This document shows, piece by piece, positions 20,759 to 28,530 of a stretch of 64,000 nt of DNA; position 1 is the stretch's first letter, and each line of letters begins with the position of its first letter. The notes beneath the pieces were generated by a model, which made no database searches, had not been told where the DNA came from, and was given only the letters and a program-made list of their open reading frames with translations. This stretch comes from Propioniciclava coleopterorum (lineage in GTDB: Bacteria > Actinomycetota > Actinomycetes > Propionibacteriales > Propionibacteriaceae): the NCBI RefSeq assembly GCF_011393335.1, contig NZ_CP049865.1:3056722-3120721 (forward strand), given 5' to 3'. The translations under genes and the position numbers were made by a program.

Positions 20759-20939
20759 GGCGGACACTTTCCCGAGGTGGTGGGGCCGCCAGGCGAGGCG
20801 GCGCGCGACCGCACGGACGCGGATCGCCATCGGGCACGCTAGACGTCCGCGCGGGCCCGCGCGGCCGGGAGCGCGCGCTGTCGCTCCCGCGGGGGACACG
20901 CGGGAGCGAGTCCCTCCGGCGCCGCCCCGCCACACCAAT

Positions 20940-21065
20940 CGCGTCGTGGTCGAGGGGCGCCGCGCATCGCATTATGGCCGAGGGGCGTCGCGCACCGGTC
21001 ATCACGCACCCGGCATCGCGCACGCGCCACCGCGCACCGGCCGCCACGCGTCCGCACCGGGCAGG
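20940..21065 (+). repeat. Degenerate short repeats upstream of the trpS leader
   Basis: This gap (20831-21108) holds imprecise repeats. The block GAGGGGCGCCGCGCATCGC recurs as GAGGGGCGTCGCGCACCGG, and the word CGCGCACCGG/GCACCGGGC recurs several times. No coding potential is seen. The block ends just before the trpS promoter. Confidence 0.5.
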
Positions 21066-21095
21066 CCACGCGGCCGAGAGGGCCCGCGACGGGGG

Positions 21096-21101
21096 TAGGA
21101 T
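21096..21101 (+). promoter_or_regulatory. Putative -10 of the trpS leader transcript
   Basis: TAGGAT ends 7 nt before the ATG of the leader peptide at 21109, so the leader peptide itself would be translated from a leaderless or near-leaderless transcript. Confidence 0.55.
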
Positions 21102-21108
21102 GCTGGGC

Positions 21109-21138
21109 ATGAAGCGAGCGGGGTGGTGGCGGCCGTAA
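21109..21138 (+). CDS. trpS leader peptide with tandem Trp codons
   Basis: The ORF encodes MKRAGWWRP and stops at TAA 21136-21138. Two adjacent TGG codons (21124-21129) in a nine-residue peptide, directly before a four-segment RNA structure and the tryptophanyl-tRNA synthetase gene, are the hallmark of ribosome-mediated attenuation. The Trp codons end one base before segment 1 of the structure and the stop codon overlaps it. The peptide is too short for family matching; the call rests on this geometry. Confidence 0.8.
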   Translation: MKRAGWWRP

Positions 21139-21190
21139 CGACGGCCCTGCATTCCATCCCGAAACGGCCGTCCCGCGGGCGGCCGTTCTG
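21131..21190 (+). promoter_or_regulatory. Tryptophan attenuator upstream of trpS
   Basis: Four complementary segments can be read directly. Segment 1 GGCCGT (21131-21136) pairs with segment 2 ACGGCC (21141-21146). Segment 2, extended to 21140-21146, can instead pair with 21166-21172. Segment 3 AACGGCCG (21163-21170) pairs with segment 4 CGGCCGTT (21180-21187), giving an 8-bp stem extendable inward by a T-G wobble and two GC pairs, followed by CTGCTTGTTC. A ribosome stalled at the Trp codons would cover segment 1 and favour the 2:3 antiterminator. A ribosome at the stop would cover 1 and 2 and favour the 3:4 terminator. The T-run is weak, so control could also be translational. Confidence 0.78.
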
Positions 21191-21221
21191 CTTGTTCGCG
21201 GGACTTCACACGAGGAGAACC

Positions 21222-22349
21222 ATGTCCGAGGACATCGCCCCCACCGCCGTCGACGAGGCCGGTGACGCGCTCGCCACGTCCACGTCGGAGGCGAGCCTGC
21301 ACCGCTCGGAGGAGCGCAGCCGGGCCATCGAGGAGCAGATCGCGAAGGACGCCTCCGGCTTCCGGATGCTGACCGGCGACCGACCGACCGGCCACCTGCA
21401 CATCGGCCACTACTTCGGGTCGCTGATGAACCGCGTCCGCCTGCAGGACGCCGGCGTCGACACCTACGTGCTGATCGCCGACTACCAGGTGATCGCCGAC
21501 CGCGACGGCACGGGGCCGATCGCCGAACGCGTCACGTCGCTGCTCACCGACTACCTCTCGATCGGCATCGACCCGGGCAAGACCACGATCTTCACCCACT
21601 CCGCGATCCCCGCGCTGAACCAGCTCATGCTGCCGTTCCTGTCGCTGGTCAGCGATTCCGAGCTGTACCGCAACCCCACGGTGAAGGCCGAGCACGAGGC
21701 CACCGGCGGGCGCCCGATGTCCGGGCTGCTGCTGACCTACCCGGTGCACCAGGCCGCCGACATCCTGTTCTGCAAGGCCAACCTCGTGCCGGTCGGCAAG
21801 GACCAGCTGCCGCACCTGGAGCAGACGCGCGTCATCGCCCGCCGCTTCGACGAGCGCTACGGCCGCGTCGACCCGGCCGCGCCGGTGTTCCCGCAGGCCG
21901 AGGCGCTGCTGAGCTCCGGCTCCCTGATCCTGGGGCTGGACGGCACCAAGATGAGCAAGTCCAAGGGCAACACCATCGAACTGCGGATGACCGCCGACGA
22001 GACGGCCAAGCTGCTCAAGCGCGCCGTGACCGACTCGGACCGCCACATCACCTACGACCCGGTCGGCCGCCCCGAGGTCAGCAACCTGCTGACCATCGCC
22101 GGGTTGGCGTCCGGGCGCGATCCCCGCGCCATCGCCGAGGAGATCGGCGACGGCGGCGGCGGCGGCCTGAAGAAGTACCTCACCGAGGTGCTCAACGAGA
22201 TGCTGGCCCCGATCCGCGCCCGCCGCCTCGAACTGGAGAAGGACCCCGGGTACCTCGACGACGTGCTCGCCGCGGGCAACGCCCGCGCCAACCAGGTCGC
22301 CGACGCGACCCTGGCCGAGGTGCGCGCCGCGATGGGGATGTCCTACTGA
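21222..22349 (+). CDS. trpS: Tryptophanyl-tRNA synthetase
   Basis: The 375-residue class I synthetase that charges tRNA-Trp. The HIGH motif is TGHLHIGHYFGS and the KMSKS motif is GTKMSKSKGN. Ligand-site segments include LIADYQVI and TYPVHQAADIL. An N-terminal extension of about 45 residues (MSEDIAPTAVDEAGD...) precedes the catalytic core, longer than in the E. coli type. ATG 21222 has GAGGAG 4-5 nt upstream. Expression is probably set by the Trp-codon attenuator immediately upstream. The next gene overlaps its stop by 1 nt, so the two are co-transcribed. Confidence 0.97.
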   Translation: MSEDIAPTAVDEAGDALATSTSEASLHRSEERSRAIEEQIAKDASGFRMLTGDRPTGHLHIGHYFGSLMNRVRLQDAGVDTYVLIADYQVIADRDGTGPIAERVTSLLTDYLSIGIDPGKTTIFTHSAIPALNQLMLPFLSLVSDSELYRNPTVKAEHEATGGRPMSGLLLTYPVHQAADILFCKANLVPVGKDQLPHLEQTRVIARRFDERYGRVDPAAPVFPQAEALLSSGSLILGLDGTKMSKSKGNTIELRMTADETAKLLKRAVTDSDRHITYDPVGRPEVSNLLTIAGLASGRDPRAIAEEIGDGGGGGLKKYLTEVLNEMLAPIRARRLELEKDPGYLDDVLAAGNARANQVADATLAEVRAAMGMSY

Positions 22350-23242
22350 TGCCGCAGGACGGAGGCTCCGGCTGGCTGGTGTCGCGCCGCACCGGAGGGC
22401 GCGCGGTGTGGTCCGGGCTCGGCGTCGTGGTGTTCGGCGCGGTCACGGTCGCCACGCTGATCGGCTTCGTGCGCGCGCCGCACGTCGACTCCGGCGTCCT
22501 GGTGCTGATCGCGCTGCCGTTCCTCGTGATGGCGGTCGTGCTCGCGCTGGAGGCGCTGGGCCAGGGACTGGTGCGCGTCGACGGCTCCGGCTACCGGACG
22601 CTGCTGGGCACCCGCCGCGCCTGGGGCGACGTGCTGGCCCTGGGTGTCGGGGAGGTCGACGGCCGCACGATGCCGGTGGTCGCCCTCGCGGACGCCGCGG
22701 GTGCGTTCCCGCTCACGCAGGAGAGCTTCCCGGGGTTCGCCGAGGAGGAGGCACCGCGCCTGGTCGCGGCGTTCGCCGCCCACTGCGGGCGCGGAGCCGG
22801 GTTCGGCGGCGTCACCGTGCCGCAGGGCTGGTGGGACGACGCCGAGGCCGAGGCGTCCCGGGTCGAGGCCGTCGTGACCGCGGGGTGCGGCCGCGCGCCG
22901 CAGGGGCGGGACCGGGTGGCGTTCGGCTACCCGGGCGTCCCCAGCGCGGTCCGGCTCGACTACGGGACGAACGCGGCCGGGGACCGCGTCGAGGTGCTGT
23001 GTCGGCGCAGTTCCGACCTCGCGCTCACGCGCGCCGGACGCCGCTGGCTCCGGCAGAACCGCAAGCGCTCGGCCGACCCGGCCACGCAGGTGTGCCTGCT
23101 GTTCGGGGACTACACGGTGGAGGAGATGCCCAGCCGCGGCGCCGGCTTCGACCGGATCGGCGTCGTGTCCGCCGCGGGCGGGCGGCTGCCGTTCAACGCC
23201 GAGGAGCCCGACCGGTTCGCGGGGCAGGGGACGCCGGGGTGA
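22349..23242 (+). CDS. Membrane protein of unknown function downstream of trpS
   Basis: A 297-residue protein with two membrane helices in the first 70 residues (GLGVVVFGAVTVATLIGFV and VLVLIALPFLVMAVVLALE). A PH-like domain follows (LVRVDGSGYRTLLGTRRAWGDVLALGV), then a soluble C-terminal region without known motifs. Helix pair plus PH-like region is common in actinobacterial envelope proteins, but I do not recognise the family. The ATG overlaps the trpS stop (TGATG) and the next gene starts in its last codon (GTGA), giving a trpS-membrane protein-DinB transcription unit. Confidence 0.75.
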   Translation: MPQDGGSGWLVSRRTGGRAVWSGLGVVVFGAVTVATLIGFVRAPHVDSGVLVLIALPFLVMAVVLALEALGQGLVRVDGSGYRTLLGTRRAWGDVLALGVGEVDGRTMPVVALADAAGAFPLTQESFPGFAEEEAPRLVAAFAAHCGRGAGFGGVTVPQGWWDDAEAEASRVEAVVTAGCGRAPQGRDRVAFGYPGVPSAVRLDYGTNAAGDRVEVLCRRSSDLALTRAGRRWLRQNRKRSADPATQVCLLFGDYTVEEMPSRGAGFDRIGVVSAAGGRLPFNAEEPDRFAGQGTPG

Positions 23243-23775
23243 ACCCGGCGGACGCACGCACCGATCCGCCCGCCGTCGCGGGGGAGTACGAGACCCTGAC
23301 CGGCTTCCTGGACTTCCTGCGCGACACGATCGCGTGGAAGACGTCCGGCCTGGACGCCGAGGGGCTCGGCACGCCGCTGCCGCCCTCCACCATGACGCTG
23401 GGCGGAATGCTCAAGCACCTCGCGTTCGTGGAGGACTTCTGGGTGGGCATGACGATCACCGGGGACCAGCCGGCCGAGCCGTTCGCGTCCGCGCCCTGGG
23501 ACGACGACCCCGACTGGGACTGGAGCAGCGCGCCCTGGGACACCCCGGAGGAACTCCGCGCGCTGTGGGAGACCACGGTCGCCCGCTCCCGGGGGCTGCT
23601 CGCCGAGGCGGTCGCGCGCAACGACGGCGACCTGCTCACGCCGGTGCGGCGCTGGAACTCCGAGGAGACCCTGTCGCTGCGGTGGATCCTCACCCACCTG
23701 ATCGAGGAGTACGCCCGCCACGCCGGGCACGCCGATCTGCTGCGCGAGAACGTGGACGGCTCCCGCGGCGAGTAG
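23239..23775 (+). CDS. DinB-like / DUF664 family protein
   Basis: A 178-residue four-helix-bundle protein of the DinB/DUF664 superfamily, which includes mycothiol- and bacillithiol-dependent transferases and hydrolases. The metal-ligand histidines expected for the fold are visible in GGMLKHLAFVEDFW and HLIEEYARHAGHADLLRE. The GTG start overlaps the previous stop by 4 bp. The likely cofactor in an actinobacterium is mycothiol; the substrate cannot be told from the sequence. Confidence 0.85.
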   Translation: MNPADARTDPPAVAGEYETLTGFLDFLRDTIAWKTSGLDAEGLGTPLPPSTMTLGGMLKHLAFVEDFWVGMTITGDQPAEPFASAPWDDDPDWDWSSAPWDTPEELRALWETTVARSRGLLAEAVARNDGDLLTPVRRWNSEETLSLRWILTHLIEEYARHAGHADLLRENVDGSRGE

Positions 23776-23799
23776 CCCTCCGCCGCGCCGGGACGAAGG

Positions 23800-23830
23800 A
23801 GCGCCGCGCCCCCGAGGGGGACGCGGCGCT
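23800..23830. terminator. Strong hairpin between convergent dinB-like and helicase genes
   Basis: AGCGCCGCG + CCCCC, loop GA, GGGGG + bulged A + CGCGGCGCT forms a 14-bp stem with a single bulge at 23821. It lies between two convergent genes, so it probably serves both directions. There is no long T-run on either side. Confidence 0.65.
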
Positions 23831-23857
23831 TCGTGTCGTTGAGGTGCCGTGGAGTGC

Positions 23858-25387
23858 TCAGGCCTCGACGGGCGCGGGGCCGGCGCGGCCTGCTGCTCGC
23901 CGGCGGGCTTGCCCCGGCCGCGTCCGCCGCGGCGACGCCGGCGGCGCTGCCCTCGGACTTCTCGCCGTCGTGGTCCCCGGAGGCCGCGGCCGCGTGGTCG
24001 GCGGGTGCCTGCTCGGGCTTGCCCTGGGCGGCGTCCCCGGCGACGACCTCGCCGTTGTGGAGCCGGCGGCGGGTGCGTTCGCGCTTGGGGCGCTCCTCGC
24101 GGGGCTTGCGCTCGCGCGCCTTGGGCTCGGGCGGCGCTCCTCGCGGAGGCGTCCCCGGGTGCCCTCGGGGATGTTCAGGTCGGCGAACAGATGCGCGCTG
24201 GTGGAGTAGGTCTCGACCGGGTCGGTGAAGTCCAGGTTGAGCGCCTTGTTGATGACCTTCCAGCGGGTGACGTCGGCCCAGTCGACCAGGGTCACCGCGA
24301 CGCCGGTGTTGCCGGCGCGGCCGGTGCGACCGATCCGGTGCACGTAGGTCTTCTCGTCGTCGGGGCACTCGTAGTTGATGACGTGGGTGATGTCGGCCAC
24401 GTCGATGCCGCGGGCGGCGACGTCGGTGGCGACCAGCACCTTGACCCGGTCCTCGCGGAACTTGGTCAGCGCCTTCTCGCGCATCACCTGCGACAGGTCG
24501 CCGTGGATCGAGGTGGCGGAGAACCCGCGCTCCTCCAGGTCGTCGGCCAGCCGCTGCGCGGCGCGCTTGGTGCGGGTGAAGATCATCACCTTGCCGGCGT
24601 GGTCGGCCTGCAGGATCCTGGCGACGATCTCGGGCTTGTCGAGGTCGTGGGCCTGGTACACGTACTGCGTGGTGGCCGGGACGGTCGTCTGGGCGTCGTG
24701 CGCCTCGGCGCGGATGTTCACCGGCTGGCTGAGGTGGCTGCGGGCCAGCGACATGATCGCGCTGGGCATCGTCGCGGAGAACAGCAGCGTCTGCCGCGAC
24801 GCCGGGGTCTTGGCGACCAGGCGCTCCACGTCGGGCAGGAAGCCCAGGTCGAGCATCTCGTCGGCCTCGTCGAGGACCAGCACCTTGACGTGGCTCAGGT
24901 CCAGCGAGCGGCGGTTGGCCAGGTCCAGGAGGCGTCCGGGGGTGCCCACGACGACGTCGACGCCGGCGGCCAGCGCGTCCAGCTGCGGCTCGTAGCCGAC
25001 GCCGCCGTACACGGTGAGGATGCGGGCCTTGCGGACCGCCGAGGCGTCCTCGAGGTCGCCGGTGATCTGCAGGGCCAGCTCGCGGGTCGGCGTCATGATG
25101 AACGCCTGCGGCTTGCCGGGGTGCGCCAGGTCGGCGTAGCCGGGGTCGGACTCGACGGTGATCCGCTCCAGCAGCGCGATGCCGAAGGCCAACGTCTTGC
25201 CGGTGCCGGTGCGCGCCTGGCCGATCATGTCGGTGCCGGACATGGCGATCGGCAGGGACATGGCCTGGATCGGGAAGGGATGGGTGATGCCCTTGCCGGC
25301 CAGCGCCTCGACGATCTCGGGACGGACGCCGAGATCGGCGAAGGTGGGCGGCTCAGGGGTCTGCGTGGGCAGAGGCGATTCGCTCAA
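23858..25387 (-). CDS. DEAD-box RNA helicase, RhlE/CsdA-like (frameshifted C-terminal tail)
   Basis: An ATP-dependent RNA helicase. The core is intact: Q motif (FADLGVRPEIVEAL to HPFPIQ), Walker A (ARTGTGKT), PTRELA, TPGRL, DEAD (VLDEADEMLD), SAT, and the C-terminal HRIGRTGRAG. The start is TTG at 25387. After IPEGTRG the frame shifts: coding sense continues in the next frame (KARERKPREERPKRERTRRR) after a C4 run at 24153-24156, then changes again near 23930-23950. A last shift at G4 23876-23879 restores the stop at 23858. With three bases restored the protein is 510 residues and ends in an Arg/Gly/Pro tail (RRRRGGRGRGKPAGEQQ) that would bind RNA. Next to DUF3107 it matches the mycobacterial Rv3211 locus. 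Confidence 0.9.
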   Translation of the reverse strand: MSESPLPTQTPEPPTFADLGVRPEIVEALAGKGITHPFPIQAMSLPIAMSGTDMIGQARTGTGKTLAFGIALLERITVESDPGYADLAHPGKPQAFIMTPTRELALQITGDLEDASAVRKARILTVYGGVGYEPQLDALAAGVDVVVGTPGRLLDLANRRSLDLSHVKVLVLDEADEMLDLGFLPDVERLVAKTPASRQTLLFSATMPSAIMSLARSHLSQPVNIRAEAHDAQTTVPATTQYVYQAHDLDKPEIVARILQADHAGKVMIFTRTKRAAQRLADDLEERGFSATSIHGDLSQVMREKALTKFREDRVKVLVATDVAARGIDVADITHVINYECPDDEKTYVHRIGRTGRAGNTGVAVTLVDWADVTRWKVINKALNLDFTDPVETYSTSAHLFADLNIPEGTRGRLREERRPSPRRASASPARSAPSANAPAAGSTTARSSPGTPPRASPSRHPPTTRPRPPGTTTARSPRAAPPASPRRTRPGQARRRAAGRAGPAPVEA

Positions 25388-25506
25388 GACGTGCCTTACT
25401 GTTCACCGGCGCGGAGCCGGGGACGGGACCCGTCACGTGCGCGACGCGCGTGGGTGCGCACAGCGACGAGGACGCACGAAGGCGTGCGTACCCGTGCAGT
25501 CTACCC

Positions 25507-25737
25507 CTAGTTGTTGACGGCGCCGAACCCGACGGCGCGGGTGTGCTCGCTGCCCAGCTCCACGTAGGCGATCTGCGCGGCGGGGATGATGACCTTGCGG
25601 CCCTTCTCGTCGGTCAGGGTCAGCAGGCCCTGCTCCTTCAGCGCCTCGGCGAGGGCCGCCTCGATGGCGCTCCCGGACTCGTTGGTCTCGACGATCACTT
25701 CGCGCGGCACGTCCCGCACGCCCACCTTGATCTCCAT
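25507..25737 (-). CDS. DUF3107 family protein (TB9.4-like)
   Basis: A 76-residue protein starting MEIKVGVRDVPREVIVETN. It is the short actinobacterial DUF3107 family (Rv3208A/TB9.4 in mycobacteria), found beside the rhlE helicase. Function is unknown. The ATG at 25737 has GGGGAG 3-4 nt upstream, and TAGTGT on the minus strand (25770-25775) can serve as -10. The GC-rich gap of 119 bp to the helicase start contains several GTGCG/CGCAC words but no gene. Confidence 0.85.
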   Translation of the reverse strand: MEIKVGVRDVPREVIVETNESGSAIEAALAEALKEQGLLTLTDEKGRKVIIPAAQIAYVELGSEHTRAVGFGAVNN

Positions 25738-25769
25738 GCTCTCCCCTTCGACGCGTTCGTTCGGGCGAA

Positions 25770-25775
25770 ACACTA
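25770..25775 (-). promoter_or_regulatory. Putative -10 of the DUF3107 gene
   Basis: TAGTGT on the minus strand lies 32 nt before the ATG. Here, unlike most neighbours, a Shine-Dalgarno sequence is also present. Confidence 0.4.
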
Positions 25776-25877
25776 CCCGCGGCGACCGAGGGACCGGAGG
25801 CCGCTTCGCGATGGGCGAACGAATCCGCGCCGGCGCCGCGGTCGGGCCGCCAGGGGCACGGCGGTCCGGCCGGACGC

Positions 25878-26798
25878 TCAGCCGGCGGCGTCGGGGAGGG
25901 TGCCGCGTCGGCCGTCCAGCAGCGGGGCGAACAGGTCGCCGAGCTCGGCCACGCGCGCGAGCACCTGCGGGGCGGTGAAGCTCAGCGGGGCGCCCTCGGC
26001 GGCGGCCTCCACCTCGTCCCACGTGACGGGGGTCGCGACCGTGGGCTCGTCGCGGGCGCGCAGCGAGTAGGCGGTGACGGTGGTGCGTCCGGGGAGGTTC
26101 TGGTTGATGTCGATGAGGATCCTGCCCGCGCGCGCCTCCTTGGCGATGGCCGTCACGAACAGGTCGGGGTGCCGTGCGACGAGCGCGTCGGCGAGCCCGT
26201 GCACCCACTCCAGGACGCGGCCTGCGGGGGTCGGCACGAGGGGCGCGTACAGCTGCAGCCCCTTGCTGCCCGAGGTCTTGACGTGGGCCACCAGGCCCGC
26301 GTCGCCCAGTTCGCCGGCGATCAGCAGCGCCGCGGTCGCGATGAGCGGCATGGTGACGCCGGCGCCGGGATCGAGGTCGATGACCAGCTGATCGACCGGA
26401 AGCTCGGGCGACAGCGTGGTCGGCGTCCCCGGATCGTCGGTGTGCCACTGCGGGGTGTGGAGTTCCAGGGCGGCGAGGTTGGCCAGGTACACCAGCGCGG
26501 GCACGCCGTCGACGATCGGATAGAGGACGGGCCCTTCCGAGCCGTCCACCGTGTGACGCACCAGCCAGGGCGGGGCGCCCGCGGGCACGTTCTTCTCGAA
26601 GAACGAGGGTGCCTTCGTCCCGTTGGGGAACCGGATCCGGGTCACGGTGCGCCCGGCCAGGTGCGGCAGCATCACCGGCGCGATGCCGTGGTAGTACTCG
26701 ATCACCTCGCCCTTGGTGAAGCCGGACGGGTAGAGCACCTTGTCGAGGTTGGACAGCTTGAGCGTCCGCCCGTCCACCTCGGTCACGACATCGGCCAT
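25878..26798 (-). CDS. Stand-alone LigD-type polymerase/primase domain
   Basis: A 306-residue archaeo-eukaryotic primase-like polymerase related to the PolDom of LigD. In end joining it fills gaps and prefers ribonucleotides. It begins MADVVTEVDGRTLKLSNLDKVLYP, the usual start of separate PolDom proteins. The metal-binding DxD lies in LVIDLDPG, the nucleotide-binding His/Ser region in HVKTSGSKGLQLYAP, and the third acidic residue in RILIDINQN. No ligase or 3'-phosphoesterase module is attached. TACCGT lies 6 nt before the ATG (26805-26810, minus strand), suggesting a leaderless mRNA. The Ku gene is 14 kb away in the same window. Confidence 0.9.
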   Translation of the reverse strand: MADVVTEVDGRTLKLSNLDKVLYPSGFTKGEVIEYYHGIAPVMLPHLAGRTVTRIRFPNGTKAPSFFEKNVPAGAPPWLVRHTVDGSEGPVLYPIVDGVPALVYLANLAALELHTPQWHTDDPGTPTTLSPELPVDQLVIDLDPGAGVTMPLIATAALLIAGELGDAGLVAHVKTSGSKGLQLYAPLVPTPAGRVLEWVHGLADALVARHPDLFVTAIAKEARAGRILIDINQNLPGRTTVTAYSLRARDEPTVATPVTWDEVEAAAEGAPLSFTAPQVLARVAELGDLFAPLLDGRRGTLPDAAG

Positions 26799-26804
26799 GC
26801 CCCC

Positions 26805-26810
26805 ACGGTA
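26805..26810 (-). promoter_or_regulatory. Putative -10 of the leaderless PolDom gene
   Basis: TACCGT on the minus strand, then GGGGGC and ATG. The remaining spacer to 27005 shows no gene; it contains the repeated word TGGCAT/CCAGAT and is locally more AT-rich near 26975-27010. Confidence 0.45.
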
Positions 26811-27005
26811 GCGGCGGGCCGGCTCGGCGAGGAGAGGGATGCGGCTGCAGGCGACGCTCGGCGTGTGAGGGCGTGAGGGTGGCGCTGGCCAGGGACGGGT
26901 ACGGGCGGTTGTGTGCGTCCTTGCCGGGGTGGGTCAGCGCCCGAGGTACTCATGTGGCAGAGAACGGATGACGCCAGATGCTTGCCAGATATATGTCGAA
27001 CTCGC

Positions 27006-27011
27006 CATACT
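27006..27011 (+). promoter_or_regulatory. Putative -10 of the HTH/nucleotidyltransferase operon
   Basis: CATACT ends 6 nt before ATG 27018. The 40 bp upstream (GCCAGATATATGTCGAAC) are AT-rich for this genome, and GCCAGAT occurs twice there, so an autoregulator could bind. Confidence 0.4.
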
Positions 27012-27017
27012 TGTGGC

Positions 27018-27677
27018 ATGCCCATGTCGGTGTCTGAGGCGGCGGAGCGGCTCGGATTGAGCAGCAGTCGCGTCAAGCAGATGCTCGTCGCAGGTGACCT
27101 GCCCGGCGAGCGGGTCGGACATGTGTGGGTGCTGAACGAGCGCGATGTGCGCGATGCGATCGCGCGGTGGCGGCCACGCGGTCGGCCTCTGTCGCAGCAG
27201 ATGGCCGCAGGTCTGGTCGACCTGCTCGCCCAGCAGTTCGGCAGCACGGAGGGTCGGGCCTGGCTGGCGCTCGACAACCGCAACCGGTCCAGGTTGCGCT
27301 CCCACCTGCGGGCGTTGCGAGGCGCTGACCATCCCGCCGCGCTGCTGCGGGCGCTGGCCCCCAACGTGAGCGAGCGCCGAACGTTCCACTACACCGATCC
27401 GCTGCAGCCCCTTCTCGACGATGGTCGTCTGCTTGCCGGAGGGAACCTCAACCAAGCCGTCGGGATGCCCGGCGGCGATGCGTACGACTTCCACATCGCC
27501 GCGGCGGACGTGGCCGCGGTCATCGCGCACCACCTGCTGGTCGAAGATCCGCGCGGCAACCTGACTCTTCACGTGCAGGCGGCACCGCGGGCAGACCTGG
27601 CCGCATCGCTTCTCGACCTGGCGTTGCGGGGCGGCTCGCGCGCCGATGCGGTCGTCGCGGAACGGATCCAGGCATGA
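27018..27677 (+). CDS. Helix-turn-helix protein, putative antitoxin/regulator
   Basis: A 219-residue protein. The first 55 residues form an excisionase/MerR-like helix-turn-helix (SVSEAAERLGLSSSRVKQML then a wing with VGHVWVLNERDVRDAI). The rest is an alpha-helical domain with no recognised family. Its stop overlaps the start of a nucleotidyltransferase-like gene by 4 bp (ATGA). A DNA-binding first gene coupled to an AbiEii-type second gene is the layout of AbiE-like toxin-antitoxin systems, so antitoxin or repressor is the working guess. Codon use is less GC-extreme than in the neighbours, which hints at acquisition. Confidence 0.6.
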   Translation: MPMSVSEAAERLGLSSSRVKQMLVAGDLPGERVGHVWVLNERDVRDAIARWRPRGRPLSQQMAAGLVDLLAQQFGSTEGRAWLALDNRNRSRLRSHLRALRGADHPAALLRALAPNVSERRTFHYTDPLQPLLDDGRLLAGGNLNQAVGMPGGDAYDFHIAAADVAAVIAHHLLVEDPRGNLTLHVQAAPRADLAASLLDLALRGGSRADAVVAERIQA

Positions 27678-28378
27678 TCGTCGTCGTCCCCTCCACCACC
27701 CCGGACGTGCAGGCGGAGGCCTGGCAGGCGGTCGGGGAGTTGTACCGCCGTCTTCCGGGCGGATGGGTGGTGGTCGGCGGCCAGATGGTTCAGTTCCACT
27801 GCTGGCGCGCCGGGGTTGCACCGCCTCGGGCAACCCTGGACATCGATCTGGGGCTCGCGACGCGGCCAGAGCCGAGCATCTTCCCGCGACTCACCGGTGA
27901 GTTGGAGGCGATGGGGTTCCGCCCGGTCCTGCATGACAGCGAGATCGAGTACCGGTGGGTCAGGCCGTCGCAGGCGGCCCCCGCCCTTCCTGTCCAGTTC
28001 GATGTTCTGCTTCCCTCGAACCTGGGGCAGCACGCGCCACGGAGCGTGAACGGCCGTCGTGGACTGGAGTCGCGCGGGATCGAATGGGTGACGCGCACCA
28101 GGCAGACCCACGAAGTGTGCGTCGGCGGCAGCACGTTCACGGTGCCAGTGCCGCATCTCCTGGGCGCGATGGTGGCCAAGTCGTCAGCCCTGCTGAACAC
28201 TGCGGACAGGTACAAGGGCCGGCATCTGGAAGATCTGGCGTTGCTGTGCGACCTGGCCACGGTTGCCGACCTGCGACGCCCGCTCACCGCCAAGGAGCGC
28301 GACCGGCTCGGGCGGGCTCTCGCCCGGTGCGAACAGACGACGGCGGTCCGGCGCGCCCTGCTGGCGGTCCGAGACTGA
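27674..28378 (+). CDS. AbiEii/nucleotidyltransferase-like protein, putative toxin
   Basis: A 234-residue protein with a Pol-beta-type nucleotidyltransferase signature: WVVVGGQMVQFH (GG of the active-site loop) followed by ATLDIDLGLA (the DxD pair). FDVLLPSN could supply the third acidic position. The helical C-terminal part (MVAKSSALLNTADRYKGRHLEDLALL) is typical of AbiEii/AbiGii-like proteins, where a Lys/Asp motif follows. Such enzymes nucleotidylate tRNA or proteins as toxins, or act as MNT-type antitoxins. Which role applies here cannot be read from sequence. It is translationally coupled to the HTH gene. Confidence 0.6.
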   Translation: MIVVVPSTTPDVQAEAWQAVGELYRRLPGGWVVVGGQMVQFHCWRAGVAPPRATLDIDLGLATRPEPSIFPRLTGELEAMGFRPVLHDSEIEYRWVRPSQAAPALPVQFDVLLPSNLGQHAPRSVNGRRGLESRGIEWVTRTRQTHEVCVGGSTFTVPVPHLLGAMVAKSSALLNTADRYKGRHLEDLALLCDLATVADLRRPLTAKERDRLGRALARCEQTTAVRRALLAVRD

Positions 28379-28426
28379 CCGCGACCGCGCGGTGGGGGTG
28401 CTCCTGGGGCCGGGCTGCGTGGGACC

Positions 28427-28445
28427 GGCACCGGATACCGGTGCC
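28427..28445. terminator. Hairpin between the HTH/NTase pair and adnA
   Basis: A perfect 8-bp stem GGCACCGG-ATA-CCGGTGCC lies in the 152-bp gap before adnA. There is no T-run. It is a possible terminator or an operator. Confidence 0.4.
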
Positions 28446-28530
28446 TGCGCGCGGACGGCCTGGCTCGTGTCTGCGTTGCGATCGACCCCCGGCTCAGCAC
28501 ACCGCAGAAATGTCGGAGCGAGGTGATGGG

